32,512 nt of DNA. Source: Candidatus Enterenecus merdae. GTDB lineage: Bacteria; Bacillota; Clostridia; Oscillospirales; Oscillospiraceae. Position numbers and translations under genes: made by a program. Positions 8,801-15,769 of this stretch are shown piece after piece (the stretch's first letter is position 1; each line of letters begins with the position of its first letter). The DNA is taken from the NCBI GenBank assembly GCA_018716385.1, contig DVJZ01000022.1, positions 1 through 32,512 of the forward strand, given 5' to 3'. Below the pieces are notes generated by a model. That model saw only the letters and a list, made by a program, of their open reading frames with translations, made no database searches and was not told where the DNA came from.

Positions 8801-10593
8801 AGTCTGAGCCTGGGCAGCGGGTGCTGGACTCCTACAACCTCCGGGCGGGCGAGTACTATGACGGGTTCTTCTACGCCTATGAGAACGACGGCACCTTCCT
8901 CCGGATATCCGCCAGCAACCCGCAGGACTTCGTTGTCCTAGGCCAGCTGACCGGAAACCAGGTGGTGGATATGACCTTCGACTACTCCACCGGCACCATG
9001 TACGCCCTGACGTCCAGCCAGCAGCTGATGAAAGTGAACCTGAGCACCGGACAGCTGACTCAGGTGGGCACGATCAGCCAGGCGCGCACCCTGGCCGCGG
9101 GGGAGAACGGCGCCCTGTATGCCATCTCTGCCGGTAGCAGTGGGACGTCGACCCTCAACAAGCTGACCGTTTCCGGCAACAGGATAACGTCCCAAAACAT
9201 CGGGACTGTGGCGGTTGCGGTGGGTTCCATCACATATAACAAGCAGACCTACCACTCCCAGATGACCTATGATTACGCCACAAACCGGCTCTACCTGCAT
9301 GCGGTGAACAGCGGAGGGAGCGGCGGCCTGTTCATGATCCAGCTGGATGAGAATGGGGATCGGACCACCCATGTGGCGGCCGAGCTGGGCAAGATCGCCC
9401 TGGAGATTACCGGCAGCTACACCGTGGGCGATGCCTATCTGGGTATGCTGTGCGCCATCCCCGATGAGAGCGATCTGCCGCAGCCCGACTATGTGACCAG
9501 CGTGACGCTGAATACCACCAACGTCCAGCTACAGGTGGATGACACCTTCACGCTGACGGCCCAGGTGCAACCCAGCAATACCAGCGCCCAGAGGGTGACC
9601 TGGAGATCTGACAACACTGGTGTCGCCAGCGTGGACAGCAATGGTAAGGTGACTGCGAAGAGCGCGGGCACGGCTACCATCACCGTCACCTCCACCCAGA
9701 ACTCCGATATCTCTGCAAGCTGCACCGTGCGGGTGCTGTCCGTCTCGGAGGCGGGGAACACCATGGCTTATGCCATCACGGAGGAAGGACTGATCTCCTT
9801 CAATCCCAAGGCCCCCAGTAGCTATAAGGTGGAGAGCAGTGGCATCCGCAATTCGGAAAACGTGGTGGGCATGGATGTGGCCGGTTCCACCGTGTACTAT
9901 GTGCGCAATGACGGCGGGAGTATCACGCTATACAGCTATGGACTGAGCACCCAGCTGGAGCGCAGCCTGGGCACGTTGAGCACCTATACCCTGTCCTTCA
10001 GCGACATGGCCTATGACGCGGAAGAGCAGATCGTCTACGTGGCCTGTGGCCTGTACGTCTACCAGTACTATCTGCCGAATCTGAGCGTGTCGGGGATCAA
10101 TTTGCCGTCCGGTGCCGTCCAGCCCACAGTGGCGGGGATGCCCTCCACCGGCAGCGTATACGGCGTGACCGTGGTGAACGGCAAGGCAGTGGCCCTGTGC
10201 GTCAGCGAGGGGAGGACCTTCCTGTACCAGATTGACAGCTTCAGCAGTGGGGAGTGTACCTTCCTGGGCTGGATTGGCGGGCTGAACCTCTCCCAGGGTA
10301 GCACTGAGTTCGCCTATGATGCGGCCGAGGATCGCTTCTATGTGACCGACGCGCGCAACGAGCTGTACACCTTTGCCATGGACGATCTCTATGACGGCTA
10401 CCTTGAGGTGGGGACGACACCCCCAATCCAGGACGCTGAGCTGATCGGTCCTGTGGGCGGTGGACTGAACGTCACTGGCTTTGCCATTGTGAACGATGCC
10501 TCCACGGCCCTGGAGGTATCCGCTGCCGCCGTCCCGGTGAGCCAGCCTGCCGCCCCCGTCCGGGAGCTGCGGCCCCAGACGCTGGCAGTGTGA
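2884..10593 (+). CDS. Giant secreted S8 subtilisin-like protease with internal dockerin
   Basis: A 2569-aa secreted serine endopeptidase of the lactocepin/C5a-peptidase type. The start is ATG 2884, after GGGGAGG at 2869; an in-frame TTG upstream would overlap the previous gene and spoil the signal peptide. Domains: signal peptide (1-27, ending APAALA), inhibitor-I9 propeptide (about 119-219), and an S8 catalytic domain with Asp259 (IIDTG), His335 (DHGTHVAG), oxyanion Asn430 and Ser661 (SGTSMASP). A PA-like insert lies about 493-600. A type I dockerin lies about 805-878, with two calcium loops, D812-N-G-D-G and D848-V-D-G-N-G. An FlgD/Fn3-like domain follows (about 1013-1116). Three Big2 domains (about 1503-1590, 1855-1940, 2200-2286) then alternate with four propeller-like stretches. 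There is no LPXTG or SLH, so surface attachment probably runs through the dockerin to the neighbouring cohesin protein. The natural substrate is unknown. Confidence 0.93.
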   Translation: MKGIQKRGLALLLALALTASLAPAALAVLAEGEPAQDTQAEQTQEHLSGFAFQDDDETAPGGLSLADPGEGSGTTAVDDGSDTITGTLTEGTGEVTEAALEPDEDRPAGSGADNEPAADDQVTFIVELEQPSLLAQGYSTDEIAGGTSSVRNYEARQEAAVEELKAQILEAVGDEADVEFGYTYTVASTGLSVTTTYENKEQIAQLPGVDRVYVAPMFHIPETDDQLYPQTSNATTMIGADTVNSTGYTGEGMRIAIIDTGLVLNHPSFQALSDDKLTEDSLTRDEVINVWRSLNASQGSSVYPGNVYVSTKVPYAYNYALNNTDVSHTGAGSDHGTHVAGIAAANRLNTTDVVGVAPDAQLLVMQVFTGNGANWDTVMAALEDCVALDVDVANLSLGSAAGYTDDDQNMIEILQRLTNAGVQVVIAAGNDTNSAYNNSFGGYSLAGNPDIGLVGTPSTYAAALSVASADNNAVTQLYFTVNGREIGYNDTGNGNELFSRYSGQTLSFVALSGYGDEDSYTGVNVSGKVVVVSRGGGVSFPDKQAIAQRHGAIACVVYNNTTGILNMQVNTGTGNIPCVSISQADGQFLAQLGSGSMAVSNQPAKEFQSNTAMSSFSSWGSAPNLQLKPEITGVGGNIYSTRDPAYMGSTTTYYGNMSGTSMASPQVAGAMAVLNQYLREQGYEKGMTTWQLAANLLMSTADPIWYSTELEYSPRQQGAGLVDLEGATGAGAYLSNPDAEYGRPKAEVGESASGTYRFTFTITNISNEDKTYRFDSSLFTETYNNGLIGNQPHALQATVQVATGDGAGLRYDFNGDGAITTADARMLLRSLSNASVIPSTDSHYTYRDVDGNGTVNEADVSVMVRYCAGLSVEVNLLATIGNASGATEVTVAAGETETFTATITLTASDRSYLNQFPNGMYVEGYLYAESADGNPVENLTMPILGFYGDWSAAPVFDGVNDLEGQTSLFEPVVYTYYDNQLGTNPYIRASQRTGDGYNAVSQNNPMVEIDLGLLRNAKLLRFTVRNAATGEQYFLEESEYNAKTYYSDTYGQVVPFYIYNSTLSENYVWNGRDLRGNLVANGTRVIYTVEAFLDDGDTVVDDSWSFQVTMDTEAPQVHNASNLQSALDTSGGRAVLTLDLQDNTNIAAILVENQNGDIVGRYEPGTGVTAGSRYNQEIDITGLGSDFTIIVADYACNETELAVHLTGTEVENPTVQELDTGRLYGSENITVAGSVDLGWFSVDKTNLSGARNETFSTDTYFSGEYVDGYVVAQRSNGDVVVLTPYGSYWGAQTIIPAAAAAEGQRGFQTLYDMALQYNSSGLDRLFAVGWTYSGTITGNAYGGTNWLYEIVFPAGGTPYIKELHALTGLSSGEEMVCLTISDEGTFYGISTSGTLWKIDPNSGACTSIRLITEFTGLAGYSGVNVIQSMAYDHEEDVIYWAAHSQTSNGYTYSHLCQIVKLDPKQANCPGQVIGSLGHSGASALFVPTDLESDLFGLSNQPTGFSVSPTQVTLLAGMTTTLSVSWSPWNAEAQPITWSSNNENVAKVDSRGVVTAVAQGTAQIQATAQVYNTTTSQMENRTVSVTVNVQSAQSKLYGFVATSGGVDARNWITYSAANPGSATTIGSASQYWQGGAYYEGNVYTVEYPRNTQGLSGYTGTVVYKSAVGADGSLGNPVEISRTLNIEVGSLAIDYNTGRMYGVDLTNGGLVIVDTQTGLIDPLGTFKFDGRVDSSEYVMTAMAIICKGTETTILTSSMNGNLYTVDPDTLECTNIGNAGGAEYWGYGSMTYDYNTGNIYWAPASMGGSNPLLLVTLEGSGSTLRAQVSELGYVSRSGGVQQTVLFTIPEKEPETIIIPVEDMWIEGAEERTALTGATLQLVAQTKPTRPTVRAKTWTSSNESIATVDNFGNVTFHQIGTVTITATLNDRNGKVFTDSVTYTVLPGGGKLTANLAADTATGYYGFQITVPVSTPQKSEPGQRVLDSYNLRAGEYYDGFFYAYENDGTFLRISASNPQDFVVLGQLTGNQVVDMTFDYSTGTMYALTSSQQLMKVNLSTGQLTQVGTISQARTLAAGENGALYAISAGSSGTSTLNKLTVSGNRITSQNIGTVAVAVGSITYNKQTYHSQMTYDYATNRLYLHAVNSGGSGGLFMIQLDENGDRTTHVAAELGKIALEITGSYTVGDAYLGMLCAIPDESDLPQPDYVTSVTLNTTNVQLQVDDTFTLTAQVQPSNTSAQRVTWRSDNTGVASVDSNGKVTAKSAGTATITVTSTQNSDISASCTVRVLSVSEAGNTMAYAITEEGLISFNPKAPSSYKVESSGIRNSENVVGMDVAGSTVYYVRNDGGSITLYSYGLSTQLERSLGTLSTYTLSFSDMAYDAEEQIVYVACGLYVYQYYLPNLSVSGINLPSGAVQPTVAGMPSTGSVYGVTVVNGKAVALCVSEGRTFLYQIDSFSSGECTFLGWIGGLNLSQGSTEFAYDAAEDRFYVTDARNELYTFAMDDLYDGYLEVGTTPPIQDAELIGPVGGGLNVTGFAIVNDASTALEVSAAAVPVSQPAAPVRELRPQTLAV

Positions 10594-10643
10594 GGAGGCC
10601 TGGCTCCATCCGGTAGCCCAGCAGAGCAAGCCAAGACAAAAAC

Positions 10644-10688
10644 AACGGGGGTTGGATCTGAACCTGGATCCAACCCCCGTTGGGTTTT
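10644..10688. terminator. Terminator between protease and SDR genes
   Basis: A perfect 15-bp stem (10644-10658 with 10667-10681), an eight-base loop and a GGGTTTT tail follow the protease stop by about 50 bases. The convergent SDR gene ends at 10717, and the A-rich left flank allows use on both strands. Confidence 0.85.
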
Positions 10689-10716
10689 GCGTATCGTTGG
10701 CGGGTTATCTCTTGGG

Positions 10717-11487
10717 TTAGGACAGGGCGTCCAGACCGCCGTCCATGCGGATGCCGCTGCCCATGATGTGGCTGGACAGGTCGCTGGCCAGGTACAGGGC
10801 CAGGCCGGCCACCTCATCGGGCCGGCAGTAGCGCTTGTCCAGGTACTGGTCGGCGAACAGCCCGTCCCCGGAGGCGCCGGTGGCGTTCTCCTCGATGCGG
10901 TGGATCATGGGGGTCTCCACCGCGCCGGGGCAGATATAGTTGCAGTGGATACCCTGGGGTCCCAGCTCCAGCGCAGCGCACTTGACCAGACCGGCCACCG
11001 CATGCTTGGAGGAGCAGTAGGCCCCCATGCCGGCGCTGCCGGTGAAGCTGCCGTTGGAGGCGATGGTGACGATGGCCCCCCGGCCACGGGCAATGAGATG
11101 GGGAGCGGCGTACTTCATGCAGTAGAGGGGGCCGAAAACGTTGACGTCATAAACCTTCCGATAGGTCTCGGCCTGGGCGTGCTGGATCTGCTCCATCTTG
11201 CCCTCGTAGCCGGCGTTGATGACCAGCGCGTCCAGTCCGCCAAAGTGGGCGGCCGCACCGTCCACAAAGGCGCGCACCTGGGCTTCGTCGGTCACATCGG
11301 CCACAAAGCCCTTCAGCCGGTCAGGGCCCAGGCCCAGGGAGGGGAGGAAGGCATCCAGCTTGGCCTGGCTGGTAGAGCTGACGGCCAGTCGGCAACCCTC
11401 CTGGGCGAAGGCCCGGGCCAGTGCCTGGCCGATGCCGCCGGTAGCCCCGGTGATGAGGACCACCCGGTCCTTGAGTTGATAGTCCAT
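10717..11487 (-). CDS. Short-chain dehydrogenase/reductase (classical SDR)
   Basis: A 256-aa cytoplasmic NAD(P)-dependent oxidoreductase. The nucleotide-binding motif TGATGGIG lies at 13-20, NAG at 91-93, and the catalytic set is Asn116, Ser144, Tyr157 and Lys161 (YCSSK). The C-terminal SHIMGSGIRMDGG is the usual SDR end. The start is ATG at 11487, with AAGGAG seven bases before it; the longer frame upstream has no ribosome site. Its length and motifs fit FabG, 3-hydroxybutyrate dehydrogenase and sugar-alcohol dehydrogenases equally, so the substrate cannot be assigned. The gene stands alone between a terminator and the divergent Rrf2 operon. Confidence 0.9.
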   Translation of the reverse strand: MDYQLKDRVVLITGATGGIGQALARAFAQEGCRLAVSSTSQAKLDAFLPSLGLGPDRLKGFVADVTDEAQVRAFVDGAAAHFGGLDALVINAGYEGKMEQIQHAQAETYRKVYDVNVFGPLYCMKYAAPHLIARGRGAIVTIASNGSFTGSAGMGAYCSSKHAVAGLVKCAALELGPQGIHCNYICPGAVETPMIHRIEENATGASGDGLFADQYLDKRYCRPDEVAGLALYLASDLSSHIMGSGIRMDGGLDALS

Positions 11488-11522
11488 AGGAAAACTCCTT
11501 TCCGATTCAGGTTTCTGCTCCC

Positions 11523-11551
11523 ATCTTACCACCTGGAACCGCAGCTGTCAT
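11523..11551 (-). promoter_or_regulatory. Likely promoter of the SDR gene
   Basis: On the minus strand ATGACA (11551-11546) and TAAGAT (11528-11523) are separated by 17 bases, 36 bases before the SDR start codon. Nothing else was recognised from there to the Rrf2 promoter. Confidence 0.5.
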
Positions 11552-11744
11552 TGGGCAAATGGCTCAAATCCCGCCGGTGGGGTCCCGCTGGATGGACAAA
11601 GGGCCCAACCGGGCCGGATGGGGGAGGGCGGAAAGCCCTGGGCAGGGCGGAAAATGAGGGAAAAAGGCTTCGTAATTTTACTCAAAAGCAGGCGGGTGAT
11701 TTTGTGGGATAGCGCCAAACTTGTTTGGAACCCAGCCGGAATAC

Positions 11745-11773
11745 TTGACAAAAAAAGTCCAGATTGCTATGCT
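11745..11773 (+). promoter_or_regulatory. Strong promoter of the Rrf2/fusion/flavodiiron operon
   Basis: A perfect TTGACA at 11745-11750 and TATGCT at 11768-11773 are 17 bases apart, giving a leader of about 25 bases before the GTG start. An Rrf2 protein would be expected to bind at or near this site if the operon is self-regulated. Confidence 0.8.
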
Positions 11774-11805
11774 CAAATCAAACAGCAAATCAGGAGGGCA
11801 CGGTA

Positions 11806-12210
11806 GTGGTAATCACCAGAGAGACGGACTATGCCCTCCGGATCCTGCGCGCGCTGACAGACGGGGAGCTGCACACTGTCAGGCAGATCGCGCAGGACGA
11901 ATTGCTGCCCCGGGCTTTTACCTATAAGATCTTGAAAAAGCTGGCGCAGGCAGGCTTGATCGAGGTGGTTCGGGGGACGGCAGGCGGCTGCCGACTGAGC
12001 GTGGAACTGGCCGACACCAGTTTGTATGACCTGATGATGGCAACCGGCGAGCGCAGCAACCTGACATCCTGCATGGATCCCCAGTTCCAGTGCCAATGGC
12101 GGGACTGCCACGGGGAGTGTGCGGTGCACCACAACCTGATGAAGATCCAGGAGAAGCTAGACCAGGAGCTTCGGATGCACAACCTAAAGGAGATTTTGGC
12201 CGGGCATTGA
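11806..12210 (+). CDS. Rrf2-family transcriptional regulator, probable Fe-S sensor
   Basis: A 134-aa DNA-binding regulator of the IscR/NsrR/CymR group. A winged helix begins MVITRETDYALRILRAL; residues 24-60 (HTVRQIAQ to VVRGTAGG) cover the recognition helix and wing. A cysteine cluster at Cys89, 96, 101 and 105 (C-X6-C-X4-C-X3-C), plus Cys62 in the wing, could carry an iron-sulphur cluster, as in family members that sense Fe-S status, NO or redox. The start is GTG 11806, with AGGAGG eight bases before it; the upstream ATG in frame has no ribosome site. It is the first gene of an operon with the dehydrogenase fusion and flavodiiron protein, so sensing of O2, NO or Fe-S damage is a reasonable inference. 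The ligand is not shown. Confidence 0.88.
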   Translation: MVITRETDYALRILRALTDGELHTVRQIAQDELLPRAFTYKILKKLAQAGLIEVVRGTAGGCRLSVELADTSLYDLMMATGERSNLTSCMDPQFQCQWRDCHGECAVHHNLMKIQEKLDQELRMHNLKEILAGH

Positions 12211-12273
12211 CCCAGTCCGTTTTTATAGGATCAAACTGGACAAAAATCATCAACATTAGAAGGAGGTACCACC

Positions 12274-14184
12274 ATGCAATTCCAAACCACACCGGCCCAG
12301 GAAGAAATAAGGGCCAAGGTCCGGGCATTCGTGGAGGAGGAGGTCAAACCCATCGCCTTCCAGCTGGACCAGAACAACGAGTTCCCCGACGACGCGGTGC
12401 GTAAGATGGGGGAGCTTGGCCTGATGGGCATTCCCTTCCCCAAGGAGTACGGCGGCGCTGGACTGGACGCGCTGAGCTATGCCATCGCGGTGGAGGAGCT
12501 CTCCCGGGTGGACGGCGGCGTCGGGGTTATCCTGTCGGCCCACGTGTCCCTGGGCTCCTGGCCCATCTTTGCCTACGGCACCGAGGCGCAGAAGAAGAAA
12601 TACCTGACCCCGCTGGCCCGGGGCGAGAAGATCGGCGCCTTCGGCCTGACCGAGCCCAATGCCGGCTCTGACGCGGGCGGCACGGAGACGACTGCCGTGC
12701 TCAAGGGCGACCATTACATCCTCAACGGCGGCAAGATCTTCATCACCAACGCCCCCAAGGCGGACACCTATGTGGTGTTTGCGGTGACCACGCCGGACAT
12801 CGGCACCCGGGGCATCAGCGCGTTCATCGTGGAGAAGGGCTGGAAGGGCTTCTACTTCGGCGACCACTATGACAAGCTGGGCATCCGTTCCTCTTCCACC
12901 GCCGAGCTGATCTTCGACAACGTGGAGGTGCCCAAGGAGAACCTGCTGGGCAAGGAGGGCGAGGGCTTCAAGATCGCCATGGCCACCCTGGACGGCGGCC
13001 GGATCGGCATCGCCTCCCAGGCCCTGGGTATCGCCCAGGGGGCCTATGAGAACGCCCTGGAGTACGCCAAGGAGCGCATTCAGTTCGGCAAGCCCATCGG
13101 CTTCCAGCAGAACACCTCCTTCAAGCTGGCGGACATGGCCACCAAGCTGCGCTGCGCCCGCTTCCTGATCTACTCCGCCGCCGAGCTCAAGGAGGCCCAC
13201 GCCCCCTACGGCATGGAGTCGGCCATGGCCAAGATGTACGCCTCCGACATCGCCCTGGAGGTGACCAACGACGCGCTGCAGATCTTCGGTGGCGCCGGCT
13301 ACATGAAGGGTATGGAGGTGGAGCGCGCCTACCGGGACGCCAAGATCACCACCATTTACGAGGGGACCAACGAGATCCAGCGGGTGGTCATCGCCTCCCA
13401 CATCCTGGGCAAGCCCCCCAAGAGCGAGAGCGGCTCTTCCAGCCGGCCCAAGAAGCCGGCCCCCATCACCGGTGTGCGCAAGAAGATGATCCTGCGCGAC
13501 GGTGGCCCCGCCGAGCAGGTGGCTGCGCTGGTGGAGCACCTGAAGAAGGATGGGCACGACTTCACCGTGGGCATCCCCATGGACACCCCCATCGCTCAGG
13601 CCGAGCGGGTGGTTTCCGCCGGTAAGGGCATCGGGGATCAAAAGAACATGAAGCTGGTGGAGAACCTGGCCCGGGCGGCCGGCGCCGCGGTGGGTTCCTC
13701 CCGCCCCGTGGCCGAGACCCTCAAGTATGTGCCCCTGAACCGCTATGTGGGTATGTCCGGCCAGAAGTTCACCGGCAACCTGTACATCGCTTGCGGCGTC
13801 TCCGGCGCGGTGCAGCACCTGAAGGGCATCAAGGATGCGTCCACCATCGTGGCCATCAACAAGAACCCGGGCGCGGCCATTTTCAAGAACTGCGACTACG
13901 GCATCGTGGGGGATGTGGAGGAGATCCTGCCCCTGCTGACCAAGGCGCTGGACACTGGCGAGAAGCAGCCCGCGCCTCCCATGGTGAAGATGAAGCGCCC
14001 CCGTCCGCCCAAGGAGGAGCCCATCGGCCCCCGGTACGTCTGCAGCGGCTGCGGCTACGAGTATGTGCCCGAGCTGGGCGATCCGGATGCGGAGATCGCA
14101 CCGGGCACCCTGTTCTCCAAGCTGCCTGAGGACTGGGTGTGCCCCGAGTGCGCAGAGGATAAGACCCAGTTTATTGAGGCGTAA
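12274..14184 (+). CDS. Fusion: acyl-CoA dehydrogenase, EtfA FAD domain, rubredoxin
   Basis: A 636-aa three-part redox protein. Residues 1 to about 385 are a full acyl-CoA dehydrogenase, with catalytic Glu363 in YEGTNEIQR as in short- and medium-chain enzymes and [14 protein letters not shown] in the FAD region. Residues about 402-560 match the FAD-binding C-terminal domain of EtfA ([43 protein letters not shown]). EtfA domain I is largely missing and no EtfB is encoded nearby. Residues about 586-636 are rubredoxin, with Cys590, 593, 623 and 626 (CSGCG, CPEC). The layout predicts electron flow from acyl-CoA through two flavins to iron within one polypeptide. AAGGAGGT precedes ATG by six bases. 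The next gene encodes a flavodiiron protein, whose usual donor is rubredoxin. Direction of flow and acyl chain length are inferred, not shown; reductive use toward butyryl-CoA is an alternative. Confidence 0.93.
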   Translation: MQFQTTPAQEEIRAKVRAFVEEEVKPIAFQLDQNNEFPDDAVRKMGELGLMGIPFPKEYGGAGLDALSYAIAVEELSRVDGGVGVILSAHVSLGSWPIFAYGTEAQKKKYLTPLARGEKIGAFGLTEPNAGSDAGGTETTAVLKGDHYILNGGKIFITNAPKADTYVVFAVTTPDIGTRGISAFIVEKGWKGFYFGDHYDKLGIRSSSTAELIFDNVEVPKENLLGKEGEGFKIAMATLDGGRIGIASQALGIAQGAYENALEYAKERIQFGKPIGFQQNTSFKLADMATKLRCARFLIYSAAELKEAHAPYGMESAMAKMYASDIALEVTNDALQIFGGAGYMKGMEVERAYRDAKITTIYEGTNEIQRVVIASHILGKPPKSESGSSSRPKKPAPITGVRKKMILRDGGPAEQVAALVEHLKKDGHDFTVGIPMDTPIAQAERVVSAGKGIGDQKNMKLVENLARAAGAAVGSSRPVAETLKYVPLNRYVGMSGQKFTGNLYIACGVSGAVQHLKGIKDASTIVAINKNPGAAIFKNCDYGIVGDVEEILPLLTKALDTGEKQPAPPMVKMKRPRPPKEEPIGPRYVCSGCGYEYVPELGDPDAEIAPGTLFSKLPEDWVCPECAEDKTQFIEA

Positions 14185-14217
14185 CAGCCGAAAAAGATTG
14201 AAAAGGAGGACTGAACC

Positions 14218-15438
14218 ATGCATTGCGTGAGAACTGTGACTGACAATCTCTACTGGGTCGGCGCCAATGACCACCGGCTGGCCCTGTTTGAAAACGTCCA
14301 CCCCATTCCCAAGGGGGTGAGCTACAACTCCTACCTGCTGATGGACAAGAAGTCCGTGCTGTTCGACACGGTGGACTGGTCGGCCTGCCGCCAGCTGCTG
14401 GAGAACGTGGAGTACCTGGTGGGCAGCAAGGGGCTGGACTACCTGGTCATCAACCACATGGAGCCTGACCACGGGGCCTCCATCGAGGAGATCCTGCTGC
14501 GCTGGCCCAAGGTGAAGATCATCTCCACGGAAAAGGCCTTCATGTTCATGCGCCAGTTCGGCTTCCACGTGGACGGCCACGAGTGCATCGAGGTCAAGGA
14601 GGGCGACACCTACAACTTCGGGGACCACACCGTCACCTTCGTGGGCGCCCCCATGGTCCACTGGCCCGAGGCCATGGTCACCTTTGACACCACCAACGGC
14701 GTGCTCTTCTCCGCCGACGCATTCGGCACCTTTATCGCCCTGGACGGTAAGCTGTTTGCCGATGAGGTGGACTTTGACCGGGACTGGATCGATGAGGCCC
14801 GCCGCTACCTGACCAACATCGTGGGCAAGTATGGCCCCCATATCCAGTTGCTGCTGAAGAAGGCCGGCGGCATCCTGGACAAGATCAAATACATCTGCCC
14901 CCTCCATGGGCCCGTCTGGCGCAAGGACCTGGGCTACTTCATTGACAAGTATGACAAGTGGAGCCGTTATGAGCCCGAGGTGAAGGGTGTGCTCATCGCC
15001 TACGCCTCCATGTATGGCAACACCGAGGCTGCCGCCCAGGCCCTGGCCGCCAAGCTGTGCGAGAAGGGCGTGACCAACGTGGCGGTGTACGACGTGTCCA
15101 ACACCCACGTGTCCTACCTCATCTCCGAGACCTTCAAGTACAGCCACATCGTGCTGGCCTCTGTGACCTATAACCTGGGTATCTACCCGGTGATGAAGAA
15201 CTATCTGGAGGATATGAAGGCCCTAAACCTTCAAAACCGCACCTTCGCCATCGTGGAGAACGGCTCCTGGGCCTGCAAGTCGGGTGACCTGATGGAGAAG
15301 TTCATCAACGAGGAAATGAAGAACATGACGGTGCTCAACGAGCGCCTGTCCCTGGCCTCCGCCCTCCACGCGGACAAGGCCATCGAGCTGGACGTGTTGG
15401 CGAACGCCATCGTGGAGTCGATCAACGAGCAGGCGTAA
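14218..15438 (+). CDS. fprA: Flavodiiron protein (O2/NO reductase, FprA type)
   Basis: A 406-aa cytoplasmic A-type flavodiiron protein that reduces O2 to water and/or NO to N2O. The beta-lactamase-like domain has every diiron ligand: His80, Glu82, Asp84 (HMEPDH, 80-85), His148, Asp167 and His230. The flavodoxin domain starts near 255, with the FMN loop SMYGNT at 264-269. The length matches minimal family members without a fused rubredoxin, and here rubredoxin is supplied by the preceding gene 33 bases upstream. AGGAGG precedes ATG. The relative preference for O2 or NO cannot be read from sequence. No NADH:rubredoxin reductase is present in the window. Confidence 0.95.
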   Translation: MHCVRTVTDNLYWVGANDHRLALFENVHPIPKGVSYNSYLLMDKKSVLFDTVDWSACRQLLENVEYLVGSKGLDYLVINHMEPDHGASIEEILLRWPKVKIISTEKAFMFMRQFGFHVDGHECIEVKEGDTYNFGDHTVTFVGAPMVHWPEAMVTFDTTNGVLFSADAFGTFIALDGKLFADEVDFDRDWIDEARRYLTNIVGKYGPHIQLLLKKAGGILDKIKYICPLHGPVWRKDLGYFIDKYDKWSRYEPEVKGVLIAYASMYGNTEAAAQALAAKLCEKGVTNVAVYDVSNTHVSYLISETFKYSHIVLASVTYNLGIYPVMKNYLEDMKALNLQNRTFAIVENGSWACKSGDLMEKFINEEMKNMTVLNERLSLASALHADKAIELDVLANAIVESINEQA

Positions 15439-15488
15439 GCCCGGCAAACTTTCATCCGATTCAGACCGCGCCATCCCGGCGCGTCAAG

Positions 15489-15533
15489 GCACCGGACGGA
15501 AGGGTTGGAAACCCTTCCGTCCGGTGCTTTTTT
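15489..15533 (+). terminator. Terminator of the flavodiiron operon
   Basis: A 17-bp stem (15489-15505 with 15511-15527), a five-base loop and a TTTTTT tract lie 50 bases after the flavodiiron stop codon. It separates this operon from the fructose operon. Confidence 0.93.
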
Positions 15534-15684
15534 GACGTTTTGGCTCCTTGGCGGATACATATCCAGGGCCGTCCCGGCGCATACTGAACTGACTGGAATT
15601 GAAGCCATCCATAGAACATGGAACAATTGCACAAAAGAGAGTGGGAAAATTTATCCAAACTGATTGATTGAAAATGATTAATTA

Positions 15685-15750
15685 TGATTGATTTTGACAG
15701 AAACGGTGTTATAATAAAAGTAAGAAAAGCGAGCAGATCAAAATCAATCA
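15685..15750 (+). promoter_or_regulatory. Fructose operon promoter with FruR operator palindrome
   Basis: TTGATT at 15688-15693 and a perfect TATAAT at 15710-15715 are 16 bases apart. A 13-bp sequence, TGATTGATTTTGA (15685-15697), overlaps the -35 and returns as an exact inverted copy at 15738-15750, so the two arms bracket the -10. A related half-site, TGATTGATTGAAAATGA, starts at 15661. This arrangement is what a DeoR-type repressor such as FruR, encoded just downstream, would bind, possibly by looping. Confidence 0.75.
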
Positions 15751-15769
15751 GGAAGAGGGGGTGGACGAG

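Noticed and set aside
10687-11712. A plus-strand frame opposite the SDR gene
   Set aside because: It is antisense to a complete SDR with correct catalytic tetrad and ribosome site.
12256-15147. A 963-codon open frame on the minus strand opposite the fusion and flavodiiron genes
   Set aside because: It is a compositional shadow of two well-identified plus-strand genes, with low-complexity His/Gly/Val-rich translation and no domain.
15694-15715. TTGACA at 15694-15699 as the -35 of the fructose promoter
   Set aside because: It is only ten bases from the TATAAT, too close; TTGATT at 15688-15693 has workable spacing.
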